From NCBI GenBank assembly GCA_021767785.1, contig JAASSR010000005.1, forward strand, positions 1-51,333: DNA of 51,333 bases, written 5' to 3'. Positions within the stretch are counted from its first letter, which is position 1; every line of letters begins with the position of its first letter. Below are positions 28,084 to 37,405 of the stretch, piece by piece. The position numbers were made by a program, and so were the translations under genes. This DNA is from Methanolobus sp. (GTDB lineage: Archaea; Halobacteriota; Methanosarcinia; Methanosarcinales; Methanosarcinaceae). A model generated the notes under the pieces. That model was not told where the DNA came from. It made no database searches and was given only the letters and a program-made list of their open reading frames with translations.

Positions 28084-29403
28084 CTATTTTCTTTTCACCA
28101 TTTCTATTACACGACTTTTCTTTTCAGTCGCTTTGATCGCTGCATTATCAATAGCTTTTTTCATCTCATCAAAGTCTCGTGGATTTTCATCACCTATCAT
28201 CTTTTTGATAGGTGTGTATGCAGATTCTCTGAAGCGTGGTGTGAAATCTTTTGCAGTACCGTCAATGATCAATTCGGCTCCAGTTCCTTCGACCACTTTC
28301 CCTATGACCGTGATGTCAACATTCGCACTACGAACTGTTTTCATAATATCTTCTGCATATTCTTCCGGTGCTATGATGAGTAAAGCATCGAGTGATACTC
28401 CAAGATAGTCTATCTCAAGGGATTCAAGCATATCATATACTACCGCATTCACAAGTTTTTTCATTTCTTTCTCTTCAAAGACAAGTTTCACACCTGCGGT
28501 TCTTGATATTTCCTTTGCATCCCCCCGGATTCCGCCGTTTGTGACATCTGTCATTGCATGGATGTGTTTTACAAGACCTGAATCAAGTAGTTTTTCACAT
28601 GCCTCAAGGAATTTTATGTTGATGGTTTCATCCACTACATCGTGCATCCCATAGTACAGTGCGGTTGTGGAAACAGTTCCTCCACCGGCCCCCTCTGTCA
28701 TGAGTATGACATCACCGACCCGGGTCTGCTCTCTGGACGTAAGGTCTGTAGCTACTCCAACAGCTCCCACACCTCCGGTCATGCGTTCTCCGATCACCAT
28801 GTCACCACCTATCCTCAGAGTGCTTCCGGTAATGAGAGGGATTCCCGAAAGTTCAGAAACTGCGGTTATGCCTGCAATATGGTCAAATATCTTGCCCACA
28901 TCTCCGTCATCGGCTACATGGATGTCTGAGAGCATTGCCACGGGTCTTGCACCCATGACATATATATCACGGAGAGCTGCCCTTGCAACATGGAATCCGG
29001 CAAGGAATGAGTAATCACTGAGTCTGGAATGCATTCCGTCAACTGTGAGGATGATATATTCTCCTCCGTCGGTTTTGATAACTCCTGAATCGTCAAGGTG
29101 TGTGGTATCTACGATTGCCTTTGTTTTTCCTATTACTTCTGCTATTTTCTCGTGGGTGTAAAAATCACCAAGTCCCCTGGATCCGACCCCGAAATCCCCC
29201 ATTGTCACGCCTGATACAGTGGGTTCCAGTACATCCCCCTCCAGTTCAAGGGTTGCTCTGGCTTCTGTTAGGGTTGCCTGTGCAAGTTTACGGGCGTGTT
29301 CGGGATCCGTGTCCTTTACTTCCAGTATTCTGGTGGTGAGTTTTTTTTCCAGTTCAGGCTCATTTTTCCTGAGCCCCTTTTTTGCATAGCCTTCGATATC
29401 CAT
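28084..29403 (-). CDS. AIR synthase-related / HypE-like protein (COG1973-like)
   Basis: 'DDSGVIKTDGGEYIILTVDGMHSRLSD', 'ARAALRDIYVMGARPVAMLSDIHVADDGDVG', 'DVILMTEGAGGGTVSTTALYYG', 'HAMTDVTNGGIRGDAKEIS'. Confidence 0.82.
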   Translation of the reverse strand: MDIEGYAKKGLRKNEPELEKKLTTRILEVKDTDPEHARKLAQATLTEARATLELEGDVLEPTVSGVTMGDFGVGSRGLGDFYTHEKIAEVIGKTKAIVDTTHLDDSGVIKTDGGEYIILTVDGMHSRLSDYSFLAGFHVARAALRDIYVMGARPVAMLSDIHVADDGDVGKIFDHIAGITAVSELSGIPLITGSTLRIGGDMVIGERMTGGVGAVGVATDLTSREQTRVGDVILMTEGAGGGTVSTTALYYGMHDVVDETINIKFLEACEKLLDSGLVKHIHAMTDVTNGGIRGDAKEISRTAGVKLVFEEKEMKKLVNAVVYDMLESLEIDYLGVSLDALLIIAPEEYAEDIMKTVRSANVDITVIGKVVEGTGAELIIDGTAKDFTPRFRESAYTPIKKMIGDENPRDFDEMKKAIDNAAIKATEKKSRVIEMVKRK

Positions 29404-29407
29404 GTTA

Positions 29408-30022
29408 TCATCCCTGGCACATAGCAACAAAATTTTTCAGTATCTTAAGCCCCACATCACCGCTTTTTTCAGGGTGGAACTGAGTTCCTATTACATTTCC
29501 TGCATCGTTTACGACGGCGGCTGCAAAGTCAGTTCCATATTCACAGGAAAGTAGTGTATTCTTTTCACTTGTATCTACATAATATGAGTGTACAAAGTAA
29601 AAAAATGAACCATCAGGTATGTCTTTAAAAAGAGGATGTTGCTGTGTAATTCTGATGGAGTTCCATCCCATGTGAGGGACTTTGAGATCGGAATGCGGGA
29701 ACCTCAGTACTTTTCCCCTTACAAGGTCAAGACCATCTGTAAGGCTGCCTTCCTCTGATGTGGTCATCATCATCTGCTGTCCCAGGCAAATTCCAAGCAT
29801 TGGCTTACCTGTTGCAACATATTCATCAATGGTGCTTTTTACTTTCTCTATATTCTTCATTGCGTCCCTGAATGCGCCAACTCCCGGAAGGATGACTCCG
29901 TCAGCGTTTTTAATATCTTCAGGGTCACTTGATATGAGTACGTCGGCACCTGCGTATTCCAGTCCTTTGCGGACACTTCTCAGGTTACCAAGCCCGTAGT
30001 CGATGATAACAATCCTTTTCAT
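29408..30022 (-). CDS. hisH: Imidazole glycerol phosphate synthase subunit HisH
   Basis: 'RIVIIDYGLGNLRSVRKGLEYAGA', 'GVILPGVGAFRDAM', 'MLGICLGQQMM', 'HMGWNSI', 'VIGTQFHPEKSG'. Confidence 0.96.
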   Translation of the reverse strand: MKRIVIIDYGLGNLRSVRKGLEYAGADVLISSDPEDIKNADGVILPGVGAFRDAMKNIEKVKSTIDEYVATGKPMLGICLGQQMMMTTSEEGSLTDGLDLVRGKVLRFPHSDLKVPHMGWNSIRITQQHPLFKDIPDGSFFYFVHSYYVDTSEKNTLLSCEYGTDFAAAVVNDAGNVIGTQFHPEKSGDVGLKILKNFVAMCQG

Positions 30023-30206
30023 GTGAGAATTAAAGAATGGTTTTGCTACATGAATGTAACGATTATCATACATGTATGTCGATCTTGCTGGTTTGAGCAT
30101 TATCTGCTGGCCAGTTGGCTTGATATTGGATATTCTATGCTAATAGATCAAAATTATTCATGACACAATATAAAAAATCAGTAACAAATCAATAAATTTA
30201 TATTCA

Positions 30207-30719
30207 ATGTATTTTTTGTTAGCATCTGGTGATTTTTTGACCAATTTTGAAAAACTGTTCAATGATGATAGGGCCATTGAGCTTCCTATCAATATTGTTG
30301 TAATGCTGGTGGTTGGTATGGTTGCCCTTGCGGCACTTGTGGCAATAATTCCTCCGCCTACGAAGAATATGTCCGTGAATATTATCCATTCAGGGGAGAA
30401 TGGTACTAGCCCGGTATCAGGCAACACTGTTATGATCGACTCGTCAAATGCCGATTCTTTCAATATCGATGTGAATATGACAGTGACCGATCCTGATGGC
30501 TATCCTGTCAGAGATGCAAATGTGGTTCTGCGTGGTCTTGGTGGCGTGGCAACGGGTGTAACTGATGATGAAGGTTGTTGCAAACTCTTCACTGCCGATG
30601 GTTCGTCTCTGAGTCTTGGTTCCAATCAGAACGAAGGAACCATGGACCTGACAATATCGGCCAATGGATTCTATGATTTCGAAAAAACAGATGCTGTAAT
30701 GATAGTCAGGACCAGCTGA
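30207..30719 (+). CDS. Membrane-anchored/pilin-like protein with carboxypeptidase-regulatory-like beta domain (paralogue 1)
   Basis: 'NDDRAIELPINIVVMLVVGMVALAALVAII' helix followed by 'VTDPDGYPVRDANVVLRGLGGVATGVTDDEGCCKL'. Confidence 0.65.
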   Translation: MYFLLASGDFLTNFEKLFNDDRAIELPINIVVMLVVGMVALAALVAIIPPPTKNMSVNIIHSGENGTSPVSGNTVMIDSSNADSFNIDVNMTVTDPDGYPVRDANVVLRGLGGVATGVTDDEGCCKLFTADGSSLSLGSNQNEGTMDLTISANGFYDFEKTDAVMIVRTS

Positions 30720-30749
30720 TCCTGACATTTTTTTATTTCCCGGTTTTTT

Positions 30750-31181
30750 ATGTTCTCAGATGAATCCGCATCTGTAGGTCTTCCCATAAGAATCGTGGTG
30801 CTTACAGTGATCGGCATGACAGGTATATATGTTATACTTACCGCTGTGATGAGCACACCATTTGTACCGGATACCATGTTCGCATCCTCAAATTGCAGCA
30901 GCTTCAACCTTCCCGGAGGAACAGGTGATTCTCCTGACCTGACAGTCCATGTCTTTGACAATGGCGGAAAGCCTGTAGGTGGTGCAAATGTCATAGTATG
31001 GGGTCCTGAAAGAAAAAAAGTTGCAGGCGGTGTGAGCGATGCTGGCGGTGAGTTCAGCTACAGGTTGCTGAACATTTCTCTGCCTCCTGGTAAGACAGAG
31101 GGCTACCTTTCCGTTAAAGTGATGCAGGAGGGTTATATGGATTACAGCAATGATTTTCTTGTAAAAGTTAAAAAGATATGA
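30750..31181 (+). CDS. Membrane-anchored/pilin-like protein with carboxypeptidase-regulatory-like beta domain (paralogue 2)
   Basis: 'SDESASVGLPIRIVVLTVIGMTGIYVIL' and 'VFDNGGKPVGGANVIVWGPERKKVAGGVSDAGGEFSY'. Confidence 0.65.
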   Translation: MFSDESASVGLPIRIVVLTVIGMTGIYVILTAVMSTPFVPDTMFASSNCSSFNLPGGTGDSPDLTVHVFDNGGKPVGGANVIVWGPERKKVAGGVSDAGGEFSYRLLNISLPPGKTEGYLSVKVMQEGYMDYSNDFLVKVKKI

Positions 31182-31240
31182 GATATCTTTTCAGGGAATT
31201 CATCGATCTATTTTTGCATTACTGATTCTTCTGGTGTGAT

Positions 31241-31897
31241 TCAGGTTCTGTTTCTGTTAACAATGTAGAACTTCAGGAGGACTGCTGCGGCAAAAACAAA
31301 AGCTATCCCGAATGAGAAATTGGCTGAACGGATAATATCCCACCGCTCTTCCATTATGAGATATCCTGTGATAGCAAGGATGAGTGCACCTATGATGCCT
31401 GAAAGCTCTACAGGAACTTTCACGGAACCGATATTGATGCGGTTGCGATTCTCGGTTTTTTCAAGAAGAATTCTGAGACGCGATATCTCATTTTGCATCT
31501 CAGCAGAAAGAGATTCATAGCCCTGAGAATCGTTTTTTTGTTGTTGCTCAATTTGTTCGCTGAGTTCTTTATTCTCTTTTTGTAACCCTTTTATTTGTGA
31601 GTTCAGCTCTGAGATCTCAGAGCTCATTTCTAGTATCCGTATTTCTATTTCTTCTTGATCTGGACTGTTCTGTTTTAGTTTATCAAGCTCTGTGAGAATA
31701 GAAGCTATATATGTCCTTGTCTCTTCAATTGTTTCTTCAAGATCATTCTCATATTCCGGAATAGTATCTTCAGAAGGAATATCAACAGAAAGTCTGCGTT
31801 CCACTGCACGTAATCGTTTTTCAACACTTCTCAGGTTCTGATCAAGGGAGTGTAACCTGCCGTTGAGATCTTCTCTTACCTGTTCTTCGTTTTTCAT
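31241..31897 (-). CDS. Hypothetical coiled-coil protein with two C-terminal TM helices
   Basis: Long heptad-like region (LRSVEKRLRAVERRL..., EISELNSQIKGLQKENKELSEQIEQQQ) then two hydrophobic segments. Confidence 0.6.
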   Translation of the reverse strand: MKNEEQVREDLNGRLHSLDQNLRSVEKRLRAVERRLSVDIPSEDTIPEYENDLEETIEETRTYIASILTELDKLKQNSPDQEEIEIRILEMSSEISELNSQIKGLQKENKELSEQIEQQQKNDSQGYESLSAEMQNEISRLRILLEKTENRNRINIGSVKVPVELSGIIGALILAITGYLIMEERWDIIRSANFSFGIAFVFAAAVLLKFYIVNRNRT

Positions 31898-31952
31898 AGG
31901 TCTGTACCACCAGACCTGTCTTTTTTACTTAGAGTATTAAAAATATTCGATT

Positions 31953-32246
31953 TTACTCGGATAATTGAAGAGTTATATATTCAGAATTTATATCAACAAT
32001 ATAGTACTTTTCTTTGTTCAGGACAATAGATGATGATTTTTTAGGAAAATAAAGGTTCAGGGCGTGTCCCTGATAATCTTTTGAAAAAAGCAGACCAATG
32101 GGAAATGTGTTCTCTGAAGACATTCCGCAGTACATCATGTCTTCTGTGTTTCCAAAGAAGCTTTTGTTGATGTTCTTTCTTTCACCTATTCCAGGGGTGA
32201 ATGTCTCGGTCATGGTTATTGATCCGTTTTTCTGTTGCTGTTGCAA
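31953..32246 (-). CDS. Small hypothetical protein immediately downstream of ugd
   Basis: 97-aa ORF on the same strand as ugd; no family recognised; true start may be internal (MTETF or later). Confidence 0.4.
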   Translation of the reverse strand: MQQQQKNGSITMTETFTPGIGERKNINKSFFGNTEDMMYCGMSSENTFPIGLLFSKDYQGHALNLYFPKKSSSIVLNKEKYYIVDINSEYITLQLSE

Positions 32247-32261
32247 TTCATGTGTTCCGTT

Positions 32262-33557
32262 TTACCAGCAGATGCCTTCGTAATCTATCTCTGTGCTGAT
32301 CTTTTTCGGATTGATTAGATGCCTGCCATCGATTACCACACGGTTTTCCATGAGGTCGAACTCTTTGTTAAGGTTCCTGAACTCGTCCCATTCAGTCATT
32401 ATGAGGCATCCTTCGGCCTCTTCGAGGGCCTCGGATGAGGACTTACAATATGCGATCTCAGGAAAGAGTTCCTTCATGCTTTGCTCGGCCATGGGGTCGT
32501 ATGCAGCTATATCAGCTTCCAGACGCAGCAGTTCGCTTATCACCGGAATGGATCTGGACTCTCTTATATCATCAGTGTCGTTCTTGAAGGCAAGACCCAG
32601 TATGGCTATTCTCTTATTTTTGAGATCACCGATCTTCTTCTGCAGTATTTCCACCATTTTCAGTGGCTGCCTGTCATTGACACCAACAACGGAATTGAGC
32701 AGTTGAGGTTCGTAATCTATTTCCTTTGCCTTGCTTATGAGAGCTTTAACATCCTTTGGAAAGCATGAGCCGCCAAAGCCTGCTCCGCAGTTGAGGAACT
32801 GGCGCTCTATCCTGAAGTCCGTTCCCACGGCATCCATGACCTCATATGTGTCGATGCCAAGCTGTTTGCAGATGTTTCCTACTTCGTTGGCAAAGGAGAT
32901 CTTGGTTGCGAGAAGTGAGTTGTTGACGTATTTGATCATCTCTGCTGTTCTGGGATTGGTGTGAGTGACCTCACAATCAAGTCCGCGATAGAGCTCTGAT
33001 ACAACAAAAGAGGACCTCTCATCTATCGCACCAACAACTATCTTGTCTGGATGCATGAAATCATAGACAGCCTTGCCTTCCCTGAGGAACTCCGGGTTCA
33101 TGACAACACCAAAGTCCTTTCCTGCCTTTTTTCCGGAGTACTCTTCTACCATCGGAAGTACTACCTTCTCGGTTGTTTCAGGCACGACTGTGCTCTTTAC
33201 AACCACTACATGATAGTGATCTTTCTTTGCAATGGCTTTCCCAAGGCTGGCACTTGCAGCTTTGACTATTGAGAGGTCAATGCTCCCATCTTCTCCGGAT
33301 GGTGTTCCCACGCAGATAAATGAAGCATCGGAGTTCTCTACTGCATAGTCATAATCCGATGTGGCAATGAGTGTCTTCTGGCTGTACTTTGCCAGCAGTT
33401 CATCCAGTCCCTCCTCCCAGATAGGTGCGATCCCTGCATTGATCTGTTTTACTTTTTCCTCGTCAATGTCAATGCAGATTACTTCATGCCCGAGTTCCGC
33501 AAAACAAGCCGCTGAGACAGACCCGACATAGCCCGAACCAATAATGGATACTTTCAT
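32262..33557 (-). CDS. ugd: UDP-glucose/UDP-sugar 6-dehydrogenase
   Basis: 'VSIIGSGYVGSVSAACFAELGHEVICIDID', 'NPEFLREGKAVYDFMHPDKIVVG', 'NCGAGFGGSCFPKDVKAL'. Confidence 0.95.
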   Translation of the reverse strand: MKVSIIGSGYVGSVSAACFAELGHEVICIDIDEEKVKQINAGIAPIWEEGLDELLAKYSQKTLIATSDYDYAVENSDASFICVGTPSGEDGSIDLSIVKAASASLGKAIAKKDHYHVVVVKSTVVPETTEKVVLPMVEEYSGKKAGKDFGVVMNPEFLREGKAVYDFMHPDKIVVGAIDERSSFVVSELYRGLDCEVTHTNPRTAEMIKYVNNSLLATKISFANEVGNICKQLGIDTYEVMDAVGTDFRIERQFLNCGAGFGGSCFPKDVKALISKAKEIDYEPQLLNSVVGVNDRQPLKMVEILQKKIGDLKNKRIAILGLAFKNDTDDIRESRSIPVISELLRLEADIAAYDPMAEQSMKELFPEIAYCKSSSEALEEAEGCLIMTEWDEFRNLNKEFDLMENRVVIDGRHLINPKKISTEIDYEGICW

Positions 33558-33706
33558 GATAGGATTCTCCTTTTAGGTTAAGATTGTTTGGGAGTGTATA
33601 TTAGGATTTGGTATGTGAATTTTGTAAAATAATTTCTCAAAAGCAATTTATTAATATATTCTTAACGTCCTTCTCTTTACAAATATTGATTGTGAATGTG
33701 GGTGCT

Positions 33707-36700
33707 ATGAAATCAGGATTGTATGAACATATTGTAAACGAATTTCTTTCTGAAAACTTGTTCAATATTGATGATAAGCATAAACATTTATCTCGGCTAA
33801 ATGATGCTGATAGTAACGATTACTTATCACAATATCTGTATAGGGTTCTTTCTCACGCTTTATCCGAGATCAAAGGCGATAAGGAAGGAAAATCAAAGAT
33901 TGATAAACAGATAGAACTATGCAATGAAATAGTAGATATTTTAAATCGTTATGGTATCGAAACTCAAGGTTTAGATGTCTCTGAAACTGCTGAAAAACTC
34001 ATGGCTGTTTTAGATGAAAACCTGAGTGTTGATTTCTCACGTCCTGATACTCCACTTTCTTTAGGTGCATTACTTACAGGTACAAGGCAGGACCCCTCGT
34101 TAGTTTCTCAACTTAAAAAAGAGATATTATCATCTGATAGAGTAGATATTCTTTGTTCATTCATTAAATGGAGTGGCATAAGAATACTCCAAGAAGAACT
34201 AAAAGATTTCACTTCAAGAAAAGGAAGTGAATTAAGAGTTATAACGACCAGTTACATGGGTGCAACGGATTCAAAGGCAATTGAATTTCTAGAAAGTTTG
34301 TCCAACACAACTTTGAAAGTCAGTTATGATACTAGAAGAACTAGATTGCACGCAAAAGCCTACTTATTTGAAAGACAAACTGGCTTTTCTTCTGCATATA
34401 TCGGTTCTTCCAATATCTCCAATGCAGCATTAACAGATGGGTTGGAATGGAACATAAAAATTAGTCAATATGAGCAACCATTCCAATGGGCTAAAATAAA
34501 AGCTACTTTTGATACTTATTGGAACGATAGAGAATTTGAGACTTATAAGAAAGATGACAAGTCTAGATTGATAAAGGCGTTGAGAGCAGAAAAATACGAT
34601 AATAATACTGAATTTGTGATGCCAAATTTTGATTTAACGCCATATCCATTCCAAAAAGAAATACTCGAATCAATATGGGCAGAACGTCAACTGCATAGAA
34701 ACAAACACTTAATTGTAGCTGCAACAGGTACAGGAAAAACTATGATTGCAGCTTTTGATTTCAAGAAATTCAGGCAGGAGTTTTTTGAATCCAACAAAAG
34801 AGAACCACGCTTATTGTTCATAGCACATAGAGAAGAGATATTAAAACAATCGATGTACACATTTAGAATGGTTCTAAGAGATCATAATTATGGGGATATG
34901 ATGGTTGGTGGAAACATTCCATCAACTACGGAACAAATATTTGCATCAATTCAGACATATAACTCAAAAGAAATTCATACTCTTTTAGAATCTGAATATT
35001 TCGATTATATTGTAGTGGATGAGTTCCATCACGCAGCAGCACCGAGCTATAAATCACTTTTAGATCATGTAAATCCTAGCTGTCTCTTAGGTTTAACTGC
35101 AACTCCAGAACGTGGTGATAACTTGGATGTTAAGAAGTTCTTTGATAATCACATAACTGCCGAAATTCGTTTGCCAGATGCAATAGACAGAAAGTTGTTG
35201 TGTCCTTTCCAATATTTTGGTATTACCGATAGTGTTGATTATTCCAAGTTGAAATGGGAACGTGGTGGTTATGTTCAAAGTGAGCTTAGTGAACTTTACA
35301 CTGCAGATGATCACCGTGCAGAAATGATTTGTGAAAAAACAGTAAAGACTGTTTTAGATATCAAAAACGTTAAAGGTTTAGGTTTCTGTGTTTCAAAAGC
35401 ACATGCAGAATACATGTCTGGAATATTCAATAAATATGGTATTCAAAGCGAATATTTAACATCAGATTCCACTAAAGATGTGAGAAAGTTTGTTCAAAAA
35501 CGATTGTTAAATAAGGAGATCAATTTCATTTTTGTTGTAGATTTGTACAATGAAGGAGTTGACATTCCAGAAATAGACACAGTTCTCTTTTTGCGTCCAA
35601 CTGAAAGTTTAACCATATTTTTACAACAATTAGGACGTGGACTTAGATTAAGTGATGATAAAGACTGCTTAACGGTTTTGGATTTTGTAGGACAAGCAAA
35701 CAAAAACTATAGATTCGATTTGAAGTTCAAAGCATTGATTGAAAATATAGGTTTAGATATCGCTTTAGAAATAGAGCAAGGATTCCCACATTTGCCTGCT
35801 GGCTGTAGTATAGAATTAGAAAGGAAATCTAAGGAATACATATTAGATAACATTAGCCAGGTTCTCAATCTAAGACGACAAACAATTGTAAATAGAATTT
35901 CTAGTTTTGTTGCTGACACAGGAATGGAATTGTCTTTTGAGAATTTCATAAATTACTATGATTTAGACCTCGATGATATCTACAAAAAGATGTGCTGGTC
36001 ACGAGCACTAGCAGAAGCTGAAATTATTGATGATTTCACTGAACCTGCTGAAAAACAATTAACTAGCGGTCTAAGAAGAATTCAACATATAGATGATAGC
36101 AATTATATTGATTGTATTCTCAGGCATTTAAATGCTAAACATTTAGATGAAGATTCTCTCTCTAAAAAAGAAAGATACTATCTAACAATGTTTGTTCTAA
36201 CTATTTGGAATAAAGAAAAGTTTTCTTCATTAAAAGATGCATTTTGTAAGTTGCTAGATAATCCTGTGATCTATGATGAAATAATCATGCTTCTAGAATA
36301 CAAAATGAGTATCATAAAAACTATTTCTCCTGAGTTAACATTGCCATACGTTTCATCTCTAAATTTGAATTCTAAATACACACAAGCAGAAGCACTTGCT
36401 GGACTTGGATATTTTGATTTGCAATATAATCATACTATACAAACTGGAGTATTATATGTCAAAGACAAGAAGACAGATGTGTTTTTCATTACATTAAACA
36501 AGAATGAAAAGGACTATTCTCCAACTACTATGTACAATGACTATGCAATTAATGAAAATCTCTTCCATTGGCAAAGTCAGGTATCAACGAGGGTTGATTC
36601 AAAAACTGGACAGAGGTATATCAATCACAAAGATATGGATCAAACAATTCTTCTTTTTGTGAGAATAAACAAGAGTGTCAATTCTTTAGCTCAACCCTAT

Positions 36701-36826
36701 TATTTCTTAGGTCCCGCAGAATACGTAAGTCATGAAGATGAAAAACCTATCAATTTTGTATGGAAGCTAAAGTATTCAATGCCTGCTCACTTATTAAGAG
36801 AAACTGCAAGACTTATAGTTGGATGA
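33707..36826 (+). CDS. PLD-nuclease / SF2 helicase fusion with DUF3427-like C-terminal domain (candidate defence or DNA-processing enzyme)
   Basis: HKD-type 'RLHAKAYLFERQTGFSSAYIGSSNIS'; Walker A 'VAATGTGKTMIA', DEFH box 'VVDEFHHAAAPSY', 'LLGLTATPERGD', motif VI 'QQLGRGLRLSDDKDCLTVLDFVGQ'; start ATG 33707 after GGGTGCT. Confidence 0.88.
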   Translation: MKSGLYEHIVNEFLSENLFNIDDKHKHLSRLNDADSNDYLSQYLYRVLSHALSEIKGDKEGKSKIDKQIELCNEIVDILNRYGIETQGLDVSETAEKLMAVLDENLSVDFSRPDTPLSLGALLTGTRQDPSLVSQLKKEILSSDRVDILCSFIKWSGIRILQEELKDFTSRKGSELRVITTSYMGATDSKAIEFLESLSNTTLKVSYDTRRTRLHAKAYLFERQTGFSSAYIGSSNISNAALTDGLEWNIKISQYEQPFQWAKIKATFDTYWNDREFETYKKDDKSRLIKALRAEKYDNNTEFVMPNFDLTPYPFQKEILESIWAERQLHRNKHLIVAATGTGKTMIAAFDFKKFRQEFFESNKREPRLLFIAHREEILKQSMYTFRMVLRDHNYGDMMVGGNIPSTTEQIFASIQTYNSKEIHTLLESEYFDYIVVDEFHHAAAPSYKSLLDHVNPSCLLGLTATPERGDNLDVKKFFDNHITAEIRLPDAIDRKLLCPFQYFGITDSVDYSKLKWERGGYVQSELSELYTADDHRAEMICEKTVKTVLDIKNVKGLGFCVSKAHAEYMSGIFNKYGIQSEYLTSDSTKDVRKFVQKRLLNKEINFIFVVDLYNEGVDIPEIDTVLFLRPTESLTIFLQQLGRGLRLSDDKDCLTVLDFVGQANKNYRFDLKFKALIENIGLDIALEIEQGFPHLPAGCSIELERKSKEYILDNISQVLNLRRQTIVNRISSFVADTGMELSFENFINYYDLDLDDIYKKMCWSRALAEAEIIDDFTEPAEKQLTSGLRRIQHIDDSNYIDCILRHLNAKHLDEDSLSKKERYYLTMFVLTIWNKEKFSSLKDAFCKLLDNPVIYDEIIMLLEYKMSIIKTISPELTLPYVSSLNLNSKYTQAEALAGLGYFDLQYNHTIQTGVLYVKDKKTDVFFITLNKNEKDYSPTTMYNDYAINENLFHWQSQVSTRVDSKTGQRYINHKDMDQTILLFVRINKSVNSLAQPYYFLGPAEYVSHEDEKPINFVWKLKYSMPAHLLRETARLIVG

Positions 36827-36860
36827 TGTTTTCTATATCGAAAAGCCATTTAACCCCACC

Positions 36861-37082
36861 ATGTCCTCCAACAACACCAACATATGCTCCGTAGAACAAC
36901 CCAGCAGCCTCGATAGCAGAATTCACAGATGGCTGCAGAATCCTCTGAAGATACTCGGTCCCTATGTCAGGGAAGGTATGGAAATTCTGGAAATAGGCTG
37001 CGGTCCGGGATTCTTCACAATGGATATGGGTCGGATGGTCGGGAAGAGCAGGAGTGTGGTTTTGGGAAAGCTTGAGTTCTAA
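36861..37082 (+). pseudogene. Truncated SAM-dependent methyltransferase remnant
   Basis: 'SSLDSRIHRWLQNPLKILGPYVREGMEILEIGCGPGFFTMDMGRMVGKSRSVV' covers motif I only, then stops. Confidence 0.75.
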
Positions 37083-37113
37083 CGTTGGAATATTTTGACT
37101 GAATGTTCTCTCA

Positions 37114-37333
37114 AGGTTTACGATTTTTCTTCATAAGGTCGGTTATCGTTAACTTTACGACTTAACGATAGCAAAAATCGAACCTAAAATCAGCATCATT
37201 AACCTGCATGTAAGACATGATTTATCGTTAACCCCAAGTTAAAGATCTTGCTTAACGCTAACCCCCAAATCAACCTATCGTAAACTTATATGCAGGTGAC
37301 CACAAAACCACATTCAAAATGTAGTCACCTGCA
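37114..37333. repeat. Dense inverted-repeat/iteron-like intergenic region
   Basis: CGATTTTT/AAAAATCG (37121-37128/37173-37180) enclosing TATCGTTAA/TTAACGATA (37144-37152/37162-37170); more ATCGTTAAC-like boxes at ~37223 and ~37278; TGCAGGTGAC/GTCACCTGCA at 37291-37300/37324-37333. Confidence 0.7.
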
Positions 37334-37405
37334 AACTCCACATCACTCAATCTTTATTACTTATAAACACATAGAAAAATTTAGAACATCTTTGCCGTAG
37401 GTATT

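Noticed and set aside
37114-37333. Repeat cluster considered as a CRISPR array
   Set aside because: Boxes are ~9-12 bp, irregularly spaced, in both orientations, with no constant-length spacers and no cas genes nearby
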